A DNA stretch of 64,000 bases. Origin: Atopsyche davidsoni (taxonomy: Eukaryota > Arthropoda > Insecta > Trichoptera > Hydrobiosidae). Below the pieces are notes generated by a model. That model was not told where the DNA came from and did not search any database. It saw only the letters and a list, made by a program, of their open reading frames with translations. Shown here in pieces: positions 24,460-36,400 of the stretch (positions are counted from its first letter, which is position 1; each line of letters starts with the position of its first letter). The position numbers and the translations under genes were made by a program. The stretch spans positions 7,006,001-7,070,000 of the forward strand of contig JAILWY010000021.1 of assembly GCA_022113835.1 (NCBI GenBank), written 5' to 3'.

Positions 24460-26440
24460 AGCATATAGTCTGAATTTTCGTAAGACTATTTTTTTATCAT
24501 TAGTGAAACGACTTTTTTAAAATAATTTAGTCAGAATGGTGAAACTTGTGAAAAGAGAGAGTTCGGCAGTGTTCTTTTGCGTTTTGTTGTTTATTTAGTG
24601 ATCCTCAGAAAAATGTTTATTTTTTAAAATATTAACAGTGTCTATTGGGTAAAAAAAGATTTTTGCGACGGTCAAGTCTAAAGACCCAAATTTAAACCTA
24701 CATTGTATTTGATATTCAATCTCCATCCATAAATATCCTGAACGATGTAATATATATAATAGATGATGACATCACAACCACCTCTCATTTTCTAAAGTAC
24801 AATGTGATGCTTTGTTGAAATTAAAACCTTATTTGTTACCATAAACTCATTTAAGTAACCTAGTTACCTTGCATTATATAATTTGAACTGACCGCAAGTA
24901 TTAATGATTTGGTCATTTACTTTTGGAAAATCCTACTTATGCTAAGAAAGTGGGCACCTAACAAGCCTGTTCCATATTACCTATAGTAATGAAAATAATT
25001 ATTTTTAGCCACATGCATTACTTTTTTTTTTTGATGATGCTATGTTACTAGTAATTAAGATTATTTTAAACTGTTGATCTTTAGAGTTAAAAATGCTCTA
25101 TACACTAAACACTATGAGATGACTTGATAGGTAGTAAAATAGTAAATTTAATATTTGTATTATCAAATATATAAATATATTTAAAAAATATAATGCAGAG
25201 GTTTCGTTTTGAAAAATTATCGTAATAGTAGTGTTATATAATTGGATAAAATTATATTAATTTAATTTTTTTATAAAATGACAGCAATGTCAATATGACA
25301 TATCTTATATTCAATATTGAGTATTTGGTATTACCTACCATAAAAAAAAAACTGTTTAATATAAACTATAGCAAGATGTGTTGAGAAAAGAAATTACTTA
25401 AAAATATTTGGAATTGCAACAAACCTATCCCATTGAAATTATTATAACTCGTGTTTTTATTTGTAAATTTTTTTGCGTGGATTTGTTTGAATCAAAATTA
25501 ATAAATATTTCAAGTTTCAAAAAGCCTCTTTTATGAGTCTCGGCACGTTTTTTCTTCATCCGTCCAGCACATGTACAGCAAACGGTTGGTTTAATTGATC
25601 GCTGGAAGTCCAAAGGAAGGTACTTCTACTCGCGTGTCATCACTCCAGCTCGTCAGGCAGACAAGGGTTTTCCCCTGAGATGAATGACCGTCAAGGTCTC
25701 CGATATTATTATTTAAACATAAATAAAAATACTACGCGTTTGAAGCCTCCGTAAATGAAAAGGTTCAAGTAAAATTAAAGAGAGATAACTACTTATTCAA
25801 GCTTGATAATCTTTTTATTACAATTTGATTATTTGATGTAAAAATTCCCATAACTGATAACATGATAGATAATTACTCATAAGAAAAGAAACGAGTAAAG
25901 TACATTGCAATATAATTTATTTAATAAAATGTTAATTTAAATATCGCTATCTCGTGATGAATCATTTATAAAATGATTCTAGAAAAAAGGGAACCTATCA
26001 ACATTAGAATAGTATGTATTTAGAAAAACCGAGAGCTCATTGATCTCTGCCGGCAAATATCGAGAGAACATTCACATCCTTCTTATTAGATATCTAATAT
26101 TTATCAGTAGGTAATAATATTGTAACTAATAAGGGCACATCAAACCTCGGATGAGGGTAGGGCCTAGCTCGTAGGGGGCGTGGGAGGCTCTACGCGTAGG
26201 GTCGTAGCTTATTTTACCGTGTATATGTGATTTTAGCTCATGGGGATACTTTGAATCATGATTCGACTTGGAATAAAATTTTATTTACCCTGACACTGTG
26301 TATCTTCATCAAGTACCTCTCCTCAGAGGAGGTTGGCGACCATTTTACTCATGCTGAGGTAGTGTTCGTAGTATTCTAAGGGGTAAATAGTGTAATGTCT
26401 CCGAGTCCTTTTACACCAATTAAATATATAAAAATATATA
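24460..26440. other. AT-rich DNA with two small GC-richer patches
   Basis: Patches at 25520-25700 and 26140-26220 are GC-richer and may be decayed repeats. No exon was accepted. A run of TA dinucleotides near 26430-26447 leads into ACAGGGTGCGCCG (26448-26460), which looks like the end of an insect DNA transposon. Confidence 0.4.
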
Positions 26441-26847
26441 TATATACAGGGTGCGCCGTATTTTATGTCGGTATGTGAAAAATAAATAACTTTTAAAAAA
26501 GCAACCAATTTCTATATATGAGGTATTTTTTTTATTTAATTTGGCCTTTTACAATTTATTTTAATTAGTTTTTAATACAACATCAATCAAGTGGTCGCTT
26601 TTATCGCCCAAAGAAAAATGTGGCATTTTTGGAAGCAAATTTTGATGACCGACTAGGCCCATTTCACACTCTCTGGCGCTGTTAACAAACAACATTGAAT
26701 AAGAACAAAATATATATGCAATTGGACCGCACGAATTGATTTTAACAAATTTTATATCAATAAACTGTAACTGTCAATAGTTTGTTGACTTATTTTTATA
26801 TTATAATGATGTATTTTGCCTTCACTTTGAGTTTATTAAATTTTTTG

Positions 26848-26919
26848 CATTACTAGTTTCGACCAAATAGACTAGGTCATCATTAGATGCATAACTAAAC
26901 TCAGTCGAAACTTGTAATG
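26848..26919. mobile_element. Short element or hairpin with 16-bp inverted ends
   Basis: CATTACTAGTTTCGAC (26848-26863) and GTCGAAACTTGTAATG (26904-26919) are inverted copies with one mismatch, separated by 40 bases. The interior includes GGTCATCATTAGATG. The arrangement fits a small inverted-repeat element about 325 bases upstream of the spz promoter. Family not named. Confidence 0.45.
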
Positions 26920-27060
26920 TAAAAAACAAAAAAAAATAATAAGGTACTTTTATCATTATAATAATGGATCTTCACCAATCAAATGCCTCGTCCCTCAACA
27001 AGACTTATTTTTACACAGGGAAGATGTTTCTTCCTTCAAACCGCGTGTGTCATAAGATTT

Positions 27061-27066
27061 CACGTG
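27061..27066. promoter_or_regulatory. Palindromic E-box upstream of spz
   Basis: CACGTG lies about 180 bases upstream of the predicted spz transcription start. It is a possible bHLH-factor site, inferred from the motif alone. No convincing Rel/NF-kappaB site was recognised between 26940 and 27240. A G-rich stretch at 27088-27100 is only loosely similar to one. Confidence 0.35.
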
Positions 27067-27212
27067 GCGATACAACCGTCAAAGTAGTGGGCGGGGGAAA
27101 TGCAAGCGGTCAATACAATTGCACTACTTGTACGAACAAGGCAGATACAATTGACAGCACAATAGTTTCGCCGAGATCTGAAACGACCGGCCTCCCTCCC
27201 CGCCGGCCGACA

Positions 27213-27247
27213 TATAAGTGATTGTTTAGTAAACACGGCTGTCAGTC
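27213..27247 (+). promoter_or_regulatory. spz: spz core promoter (TATA box and initiator)
   Basis: TATAAG at 27213-27218 is followed by the arthropod initiator TCAGTC at 27242-27247. The initiator A (27244) lies 31 bases after the first T of the TATA box, which is standard spacing. This predicts a 145-base 5' UTR before the start codon at 27389. A GC-rich stretch (27188-27210) lies just upstream. Confidence 0.75.
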
Positions 27248-27388
27248 GCCCCGAGCAGTCAGAGCCAGTCAGACAGTCGCGAAGTCGTTTCAGTGCACCT
27301 GCGAGTGGCAATCGCACAGGACAGTGGCAACTGAAAGCATCCCGATTGCAGTTTTGGGCGTTTCGAAAGTGTTTCAAAGAGCGTCAAA
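27244..27388 (+). other. spz: Predicted spz 5' UTR
   Basis: This lies between the predicted initiator and the start codon. It contains repeated CAGTC motifs near 27243-27282. The bases before the ATG (GTCAAA) fit the insect translation-start preference. No upstream ATG is seen before the main start. Confidence 0.6.
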
Positions 27389-27421
27389 ATGCATGTGATT
27401 GTGCTGAGTGTTGTCGTGCTG
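27389..27421 (+). CDS. spz: spz coding exon 1 (first half of signal peptide)
   Basis: Eleven codons, M1 to L11, followed by the donor GTACGT. The exon ends in phase 0. It is joined over a 9,565 bp intron to GCT GTG GTG CAC GCA, which completes a hydrophobic signal peptide. The exon is too short to be found by ORF length alone. Confidence 0.85.
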
Positions 27422-30400
27422 GTACGTACCGTTTTTCGCACTTTTGATATTTTTAAAACTCGTTTCGACGTTGGTTATATACATATATATGGGTGATTTT
27501 AAAATGGCTGTGACCTTCCGCGGTAGTGCTTATAATTGCTCACCTGATTGTTAATTTGCGGAGCCGATGTGGTACATCTGACGGACCGAAATCGCGTTGA
27601 CAGGTGAACACCGCGCCGGCTCGGCTAACGGCAAATTGTCTATGTCTGTTGATTCGATTGCTAAATCGGGTATTTCTGATAATCGCTGATGATGATGACA
27701 TGGATGTTGTGAATCTATAATAATGTTGTCATTTATAATTGTATTTGTGTCCACCTGACAGCGATCGACCATAACGAGTGCGCATTTACGTCAATAATAA
27801 CTTCAGCTATTTCGTCGATTAAAAATTAGTTATTCTACCGTTAATATGGTTTATTTCAAATTATAGTCTAATATGAGAGCAAAGTATGACTGAAGATGTA
27901 TAATTATGCATTTAGTCATTTGCATAATCGTGGAATTGTTCAATACAAATAAATGATTATTAATCAAAGAAATATTTATGTTAGTGTATTTTTATTGTTA
28001 TTTATATTGAAGGAATTACATCACTACGATTGAACACATCCATCTATCCTGGCATTTATGAAACAATATAATATGACTACTTATGCGTTTTGAATTGCTG
28101 TAATGTGTTGTTAAATAATTAAGTACATATTGTCATGAGTGTTTTAACTATCAAACACAGCCTATATTATTATTCTAAGGTTGTTTTAATAAAATTATAC
28201 GATGATTTTTGTGATGAAAAATTTCATTTGTATAAAGTTCACATTTAACTCCAGTACCTTCGTTATAGAATTAAACGAAAAAAACAATGACAAGTATGTT
28301 TCGTATTTTAATGAACGTTTAATAATCTTTGTATAGCAAATATTTATGTTATATATTATATCTTGGTCAAGTGAGTACTCGTATTACATTAAAGTAGTTT
28401 AAAAAAATGTCTTAGTAGGTAAACACTTATTTATTTACACGTCAAATGGTATTTCGGTGATTCACACTATTAAATGTAGACATAAGATTATTTTATAAAC
28501 ACAACTTCCAAGGTGTTCCAGTGCAGCGACACCTTTCCCACTAGGAAGTAGGAATCTAGTACGTGAATCTAGAATATGAACATGCCCAAAGATCCACAAT
28601 ATTATAACGCAACCTTTTATAATCTTAATTTATTTTATTTATATATAAAACCACCTTTGGACCAAAAAAATTGTCATAGAACTAAGTGTGAGAAAAATTA
28701 CAACAACAACCAATTTAGAGTGGTATGTGCTCCATGCAACCAATTAAGCATTGCTTGCACTTAAATGCTAATTAAATAATGAGAAAAATACTAGTCTTTA
28801 GGGTAAACAGTGTTTTCTTTAAACTAAATAACAGACGTATACAATAAACGTTGCTGTTATATTTTAAAAGATTTTTCTGCACAAAGAAATTTACGAAATC
28901 TTCATTGATTTAATCAATCACATATTCATTTAATATAACCATATATATATATTATTTTGCACTATGAAAGACGCTGTTTTATTAATCTTTTTAACAGTCT
29001 GGTTTCTTGTCCATATAAAACAGGTCCGATGACTGGCATTCCAAAGATGGAAGCCAACTTGCATCCTAGCAGATGCATTTAGTATGTGCAATTTACAGCA
29101 TCCGGGAAGAGTTTCTATGTCAGAGTGCACGAACGAATTACATAACACTGCTAGCGATTCGTGTTAATTGAACAATTTCTTTAATTATTAAAGCAATAAC
29201 TAGGCTTAATGAGTATATTTTAGTAGAACTTATATTAATTGAATTTTAGATTGATTTCTTAATATACCATTTTTTAAATATATTTTACAGATGAACGATC
29301 CCCGTCTTTAAAAGAATATATCAAAATAACAAAACAACAAATATAAAAGTATTTATATTCAGCCTATTATTACACTATACAAGCATAGTTATATGACTAC
29401 TTTATAGGTCTAAAAATGATTTAATAAATTTAAATTATATGAGGATATATAAAAAAGTTTGTGTAAGGACCAAAAGAGTGTGCTGAATCTGTCAGTATTT
29501 AATATATAAGAAGGCTTTATGTTAAAAACCGTTTTTAAAGTCACGGTAGCAACAAGTCCAAACAACTGGACCATTTTTTTGTTATGTAAAATATTAAATG
29601 TTAATATTATTATATTGCGATTTTAACTCTTATGTTACTACAAGAAAATAAGTCTTAGCGTAATTTCGTCAAATATTATTTGTACTCATTGCTTTTTATA
29701 CCTAAAGTTGAAATCAACTGCTCAAGCGTTTTAAAAGTGACAACTTTTTATTTCACAATACAACACGTAGCATTGTTAGTTCAATTAATAAAAAAAACGT
29801 TATTGAAAAAATTACAACTCCAATACATTTAAATTGGATAATGATATATTCTTATTTTTAATAAATTTAGTGATATTTTTTAAGCCATGTCTTTAGTGAC
29901 ACCGCAGATAACGGGACAGTGGAAAAGGCTGTGTCTATTATTTATATTATGTTTGTTAAGGAATTACTATAAGGAAGGAATATTATATTAAAACGTAATA
30001 AATAAGAGCCGCTTCTCGAGAAGAGGATTTTAATATCCATTTTGGAGTCGGAGATAACGTTGCTGGGTGTATTTTATAAGCCATAAGAATGAGTCATGGT
30101 GCGGTCTTGTGGGCCAGCAAGCAGATTGCACTAACCACGAATAAAAATGTGTAAAACATGAAAATTACTCGTGAAATATTCTTCAAAATATTTAAAATAT
30201 ATATTTGATTGTCTAGCTTAAGTTGGGATGTTATAAATACAATGTGTACACTACACCCTTCACTTGAAAAAATACGAAATTTACAGTAAACATATTCGTA
30301 AAACACGATGGTTTCATTACATTCCCGTCGAATTTTTAATATCAGTTTGTGTATTTATGAACGCTGTGTATATAAGTTATGTAAACATTATTAAATAACT

Positions 30401-33400
30401 TACTAAAATAATGCATATCCGAAAATAATTATCTATTTTTAAAAAAAATAACCAATCCAAGGATAATTGTAGTATTTTTTATAGAAAAAATTTACAACAG
30501 GAAAAACTATTTTTACAGTATTTTTTTATACTTATACTTAATATATACATAGAAATATACTATTAAAGGCAAAAATATGAGTCACTAATAAGGCTACCTC
30601 TTTAAACTAGAGAACTTATTATTCCACTTAAAAATATATTATTTAAATGCCTCACAGATAATAATAATGGCACATGCCCATAAGTTACAGATTTAAAAAC
30701 ATAATAAATATTCATAATTTAAAATATATATATATATATGCACATAAAATTATATATTTTTAATTTCACGTGATTGATAAAAACGTGTATTTGGTAAGAC
30801 TCGTAGAAAAAATAGTGACATTATGTACATATTTAATATTATTACTTAAAACCGGTTTCAAAGACAGTTAAAATTTATAAATAGTCAGTGCTTAAAATAC
30901 GGAGTCGTTTTGTATTTTATATTAAATGCTTAGATTATTCCTTGAACGGCATCCTTGACATCAGTATAATGTTACTAACATGCTTTTTAAATATACGCGT
31001 CTAATATTTAGCTTTCGCATTTCATGTCAATACAATGTATTAATTTAATCTTGCCATAGAATTTATGGGGGTGATTATATTTTTATTTCTACGTAAATTA
31101 TCACCATGAATGATTTATTACGTGTTATTTTGCGTATAGCGAATAAAGCTGCATTATCTGATTTTTTAATAGTTAGCATGTAATAATTTCAGGAAACCAA
31201 AATATTATGACAACATAAGGATATTTAAAATATATATTAATCCATTTTTCTACTATCTCTAAAATACTTGCATCGCTATAAATATGTTATAAATACATGT
31301 GTTTTGATATTCATTACTTTTTAAAATGTTTAAAGGGGAATACAAAAAAAATATTACAGAATAAACACTAATTACTTTAAGTTATTTTTTGTAAACTCAA
31401 ATTAAACAGGTTACTCTGCATACTTGCACGAGGTACATTCACCTTTATCACTAATTCCAAGAAATATATTTAGTAATCTGTTTAAGTTTCATAACATCGA
31501 ATTTAAATATGAACTCACATCCTTGATCCGCTCTCAATTCGACTTTTCACCAATTCGTTATGTAAAACTTGAACTTCCAATTTAAACGGACATACATTAA
31601 TAATATTTTTATATACAATTTGGCAGACTTCTTCTTGCAGAACTCTATAAGAAATTATTAACAAAAAAGTGTTAATTTATATTTCTACATATTTATATTC
31701 AAAGCTACTGGTTTCGACAGTTGTCTAGGCGAGCAAAATGAACCAACTTACATCAAATTGCCAAAAAATACCGGTTGCTTTTTAATAATCACGAGTATTT
31801 TATTATTTAATAAACGTTATTTTTATTTGCTATTTAAGTGTAAGTTATTACATGTTCTTTGTATTAGCATCTTGCGATGAGCTTATTATCTATGCATGCA
31901 GTTATATGGACTGAGTTAAAAATATGCTTGAAGTTGATATCGTATGATTCGTCTTGCAACGCATTACCATAACACAACTGTACAGTGCTTTGATAAAGGA
32001 CTTATCAAACTTATATGAGACACAGTCAGGATAACTTTCTACAGTGAAATATCTCAGTTGCATCATCAGTTGACACGATCTAAAATTTAAGGTATCAATA
32101 TTTGAATTCGAAAGTGCTGTTATTTTATCACCTACTTATCTGTTCCCGGACAACTTGCACAATGGTCTGTCTGGAGCCTCGTTATTGGCATAGTTACAGA
32201 CGAAGTGTGTCACCGAAGGAGCAAGACCTGTCGCCAGGCACGTGCCGCCTTTCCGGTCTGATGAAATAATCCTTTCAGCTGATAAAAAAGCGATTTTCGA
32301 CCGGAAGCCTTTTTGGTAATGTCTCACCGAAAAAATTAAAAATAGATCCTGGAATTTGGACACTAATCTATAGCTACTTATTATCACGATTTTTTGCATT
32401 TTTTTTTATTGCACGCCTGATTTTTTATTTATTTAAATAATGGTTTATCTATTACACAACTAAGCCAGTAATTATATTGGTTTAAATGTATAAATCTATG
32501 AAGACAAATAAGCGGGTTATTAGGTGGTTCATGGAATATTGTGTAGTTATTAAAAATATTGAGAAACACCTTAAAATAATAAAAACTTAATCACAATTAT
32601 AGTTTTTTAGATTGATCCAGTGATTTTATTGATTTCATGGCATGTTTGAATAATGTTTGAGTGTGAATAATTGTAGAATTCGGAAAAGATTATGTAATAA
32701 TAACCAATTTATATCTTGAAATAGTGTTGATTAATTTACACACAACATTAATACGTACTGATCATTTGATTGATTTATTTCATAAAATAATTTATATTTC
32801 TTATTATAAATCAAATTGATTTATTTTCGAACAATATTTAGCAAGTTGTATTGAAACCAGCCGAATGTAATTTATCATAATAGAGCTTGCTCGTTGAACG
32901 TAATAGAATTCTGATAAAATGTCAGTCGCAATATTGTAGATTCAAAGATAGATATACAGTGACAAGCAAATACCTGGAGGCAGAATATTAATATAAAATT
33001 CGCACTAAAATTACTGGTCATGATAATATTGGAAGCAGACAGTTTCTTTATGTTCTCTGAAATCAGTCTGCCTAGCGACTAAGCAGGTAAGGAGAAAGGA
33101 CTTTATTTTAAGAATTAAATAAATCTAAAGCACTACGTTCAATGTTTCATAGTAGTTCTACTGGCAGAGGTTTTTTTTTATAAGATGGAAACAGTTTTGT
33201 AAATGGGTTGCCAGCGCCTGATCCTCAGGTGGTAAGCAAAAGTTAAAACGGGGTCGCAACAGAAAAATATATTCAATATAGAAAAAAAAAGGGAATTATT
33301 TTACTGTGCTATTATTTTTCATCTATCCATTTTGACTAATAGATGGCCGAACTGTTTCTTTTTAATAAATTTATTTCACAAGTAATAAAGTACGATTACG

Positions 33401-36400
33401 TGGCGCCAATCTGGTTTTTTATATGTTTTTACAAATTTAGGGAGTATATGCATTTCACTATGTTTTAGAATCCCATTAAATATCCCAAAATCATCCGAAA
33501 GCTCAACATCGTATTAAATTGTATTTTGTACTTTATTTTTTTTTAATTTAACTGAACTGTAGTTTTTTGGGCATCACGTTTCTGGTTGGCATGACGTAGT
33601 TATTTTGGTTTATTGGTGTCCATCATAATGTCGGCACAAAGGGAGATATCTAGAAGGTCGTCCAGCACTCGGCCACATCTACCGGAAGATCCTCTATTAC
33701 TTAGGCACACATCTCTAAAAATAAGCCATAACCTCACAGCGATGTTGCCCGTCCTTGGGATGTGATCATCATTACACAAATTGCGTCAAAGAAGTGACCC
33801 AGTCTGTGCGTATATGCTGTGTTATTTGATGAGCAAGTCACTCGCAACGTCGATATACATACAATTACCTGCAGCGAAACAAGCGAGGTATCAATTATAC
33901 CTGCTTGTTAGAAACAGTCTAGTACCTAGCCAACCGTAATATTGAATTCGGTAAATTGAATAATGAAGGTAATGCATTTAAAGCAAAAACAGGTACGCGG
34001 TTTTATTGTCAACCGTAGTCTACTTTGTTACCGAGTTGTGTGTATATTTACATATAAGAATATCACAACACAGAATATATCCCATTACAAAGGTTTGCAG
34101 AAAAATTAAAATGCAATTGAAACGCTTTTATGCGTAAATATTTCAATATTGTTATTTATTCATGTTTACCACTAAAACTTTGAGGGACGCACTTAAATTA
34201 ATATCTCTATCTTTCTCAAAAACAATTTGCCGAATAGTTTCACAAGAAGGCGTAATTAGAGGCCGGCCCACCTTCCTAATACCTTTTTGATGAGTTCGTA
34301 CGCATTAGCGAGACGACAAGTGCCAGGGCTGTTCCTATTTTTGGTTTAACTATTATAAGTTTTATTTGTTTTCGGGAAAGGTTCATAACTCAGTACCGAG
34401 AGCAAAACCTTCTTCGCTGCATTTCTTGTAAAGATGAATTCCTTAAAATGTATATTGCAAATACTGACATCAGACTACGGACGCGTATCTTAAATTTACT
34501 ACAAATATAATATCAGAAAAAATATAAGAAGTTCCTGTAAATGAGGTAAAAAATATTAATTGAACTCGTAATTTTTTTTTTTGAATGATGCAAACTCAAT
34601 ACACATTATATTATGTTTGCTTAATCACATGTGGGAATCAGAGTTAGCGATCAAGTCTAAAACTCTAATAAAATTAAATACCGTTATGAAGAGAACTTAT
34701 ATATATTTTTTAACAAAGACAGAAAAGTTCTACTATCTTCATAATGATTTCCAAGGCGTCTATCAGTTCTTTTAGTAAATGCTCTAATGGATAGAAGATA
34801 TTTATGCATAATTCCCCGAAAAGTCTAATGGATGTTGGGTGCGAGTTTTAAAAGAACTATTTTTTCCGAGAATAACGCTACTGAGAATTACTTCATTACC
34901 TGCATATTTTTTCAGATGTTAATAATTTACTAAAAATCTATAGGCGTGTGCACCAAAAAAACACTCTATAACAGTTTTTGGTTGGGTTATTGAATCAGTA
35001 ATGACTGAGAATATCGACATACGACCATGCATCTCTCAATTGCTGCAAATATGATATTACTTTTAGGATTTTCATAAAAGGAAATGTATACGAAATATAT
35101 TGTATTTTTATGAATTCAATATCTTATTAACATTATGGCAAACGCGGGGTGCTAGTAAATAATATAATCAAGAAACGTTGATTTATTGCTATTATCACAA
35201 TATAGTTTTGATTTATGTCATTGTTGCCTTCACTGAACTTTGTCTTCAGCTATAGATTAGAAGTTACATAAAAATAATGGATGCTTTATTATATCCACAA
35301 AGAGTGATATCTCAAATTGAGATTAGTCATTTTACTATACTTGTGCTAAGTATCTACTAAGCACAGTTTCTAGTTGTCGTGTATCAACCAAACTTTCTTT
35401 GAAACAAACAAATATATTGTGATGTATGTTTGTTGGTAAGATAGATAAAAATAGTAGTACAATTATAGCTAAAAGTGTACTAAACATAATATGGTTATCA
35501 TAAGCTATCTAGGATAACAGCTGAAATAAATCAGATTACATTAAATTAGGTTCTACATTTCAGTCCAAATATAATATGTAATGGCGGTTTCTGATATTTC
35601 CACGTTTATAAGATTTTTGATACTTTCGTTCATTTGTGTGATGGTATTAAAAAAAATTTGCTTTCTCGGGTAATCACGGAATATGTTTATATCACTTGAA
35701 ATTATTTCCATTTATGGTATGATTTATTGTATGTAAGTGCTTTCGATATCATCTCTAAACTACGCACAAATTATTATATGAAACGTAAGTGCGGTTAGGT
35801 CGTTGCGGTTTATAATAATAGTCTTGCATAGAGATAATGAAATGATAGGCAAATGAATACGATTGCTATGCAGTTACCAATTGGGTCGGACTGTTTTTAT
35901 TGTTCAAAGGTTATCAATACTGCAATTGCAATACAAGAGAGACACGCGTTGTTTAATCCGGTCCAGATTTTGAAAAGAAAATAGCACAACTGAAGTGATA
36001 ATGATAGCATGTGTCCTTTTAGCAAATTGTCAAAAATAAATGTAAATTATATGCGATGCCCATTCCAGATGAGCCAATTGGCTCATCTATTTTTTTTGTT
36101 ATCAACTAGTCGATTTTAAATTATTTTGATTGCTGTTATTGTTATTTCACACCGGAAACCATCTCACGTCCATTAACATAAACCTGCAGGCCTGCACCTA
36201 CTTAACCTGTGCTGTTTATTATTTCGGTCACGTTTTTAATGTTTGTTCTCTTTTCCATTTAATGCACAGAGCTCACTAAAGCTGTCAAGTAAAAGCAAAT
36301 AATCATACTTGGCTGATTTTTACGACGAGCCTTGAGTAATTTCGAAGAATTGTTATTCTCCGAGTTTTTATGTTTACAACCCACCCATATAATTAAAAAA

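Noticed and set aside
27060..27441. Long minus-strand ORFs over the spz promoter and exon 1
   Set aside because: They are shadows of the GC-rich promoter and UTR on the other strand, with no splice or start support.
33780..33860. LGHFFDAIC on the minus strand as a CAP GHFTQ-like motif, linking to the exon at 32.2 kb
   Set aside because: The frame stops soon after, the phase does not fit the 32.2 kb exon, and the whole island looks like a decayed retroelement.
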